NCBI RefSeq assembly: GCF_000723885.1
Contig: NZ_CCDG010000096.1
Span: 1-42,729 of the forward strand
From: Paenibacillus camerounensis
GTDB lineage: Bacteria; Bacillota; Bacilli; Paenibacillales; Paenibacillaceae
Direction: 5' to 3'
DNA length: 42,729 nucleotides
Made by a program: the position numbers and the translations under genes. The notes beneath the pieces were generated by a model. That model searched no databases, was not told the origin of the DNA, and worked only from the letters and a program-made list of their open reading frames with translations. The first letter of the stretch is position 1, and the number at the start of each line of letters is the position of its first letter. Below are positions 42,562 through 42,729 of the stretch, one piece after another.

Positions 42562-42729
42562 GCTGCTGATTAACTGCTAATCTACTGCTATTAAACTGCT
42601 ACTCCACTGCTACTCCACTGCTACTCCACTGCTACTCCACTGCTACTCCACTGCTACTCCACTACTACTCCACTGCTACTCCACTGCTACTCCACTGCTA
42701 CTCCACTGCTACTCCACTGCTACTCTACT
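42562..42729. repeat. 11-bp tandem repeat (ACTGCTACTCC), about 15 copies, continuing past window end
   Basis: ACTGCT recurs every 11 bases from 42573, with a GCTGCT copy at 42562. The first three units are degenerate (AATCT, ATTAA in the second half); from 42595 on they are nearly perfect ACTGCTACTCC, with single changes near 42664 (G to A) and 42726 (C to T). The period equals about one helical turn of DNA. The array starts 187 bases after the GH43 stop, and its end is outside the window. Confidence 0.9.

Larger units (their letters stand above)
42376..42729. other. Region downstream of GH43 gene to window end
   Basis: 354 bases without a gene. They hold a long hairpin (42491-42530) likely to end the GH43 transcript, and from 42562 an 11-bp tandem repeat that runs out of the window. 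Nothing else recognised. Confidence 0.6.

Overview
The window looks like a chromosomal segment of a Paenibacillus-type Firmicute. The pointers are a moderate GC content, strong AGGAGG-type ribosome binding sites, frequent GTG and TTG starts, YesM-type histidine kinases paired with AraC-output response regulators, sugar importers encoded without an ATPase, and large SLH-anchored surface proteins. Species assignment is inference; no rRNA or tRNA gene was seen.

Layout. (A) 123-7315, minus strand: a two-component system (HK 5483-7315, RR 4393-5505), then a 15-unit, 51-bp tandem array (3429-4200), then an importer (solute-binding lipoprotein 1948-3267, permeases 985-1863 and 123-968). (B) 7506-12753, plus strand: a LacI-type repressor, a GH36 alpha-galactosidase and a methyl-accepting chemotaxis protein. 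(C) 12831-16013: a PNPOx-fold stress-type protein, a GH31 glycosidase and a divergent AraC regulator. (D) 16125-22314, plus strand: a membrane-bound AraC-type regulator and an LplABC-type importer. (E) 22404-29056, minus strand: a second kinase/regulator pair with a third importer. (F) 29393-38321: two very large SLH-anchored surface proteins, each with seven propeller-like repeats, flanking a Na+-dependent NSS symporter. (G) 38638-42375: an AlkD-like protein, an ArsR-family regulator with a large C-terminal domain, and a divergent GH43 beta-xylosidase. The window ends inside an 11-bp tandem repeat.

Together this is a carbohydrate-scavenging region. Three importers bring in oligosaccharides, each beside its own sensor/regulator, and probably share one ATPase (MsmX type) encoded elsewhere. 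Intracellular GH36, GH31 and GH43 enzymes trim alpha-galactosides, other alpha-glycosides and xylosides. The chemotaxis receptor and the two surface proteins are preceded by very similar sigma-D-like promoter candidates, which suggests co-expression with motility.

The most unusual non-coding content is the 51-bp array, in which every unit holds two inverted repeats, and a set of short tandem repeats (periods 9, 9, 11 and about 15 bp) placed at or just beyond the 3' ends of four genes. No complete, obviously new enzymatic system was found; the repeat arrays are the best candidates for something undescribed.
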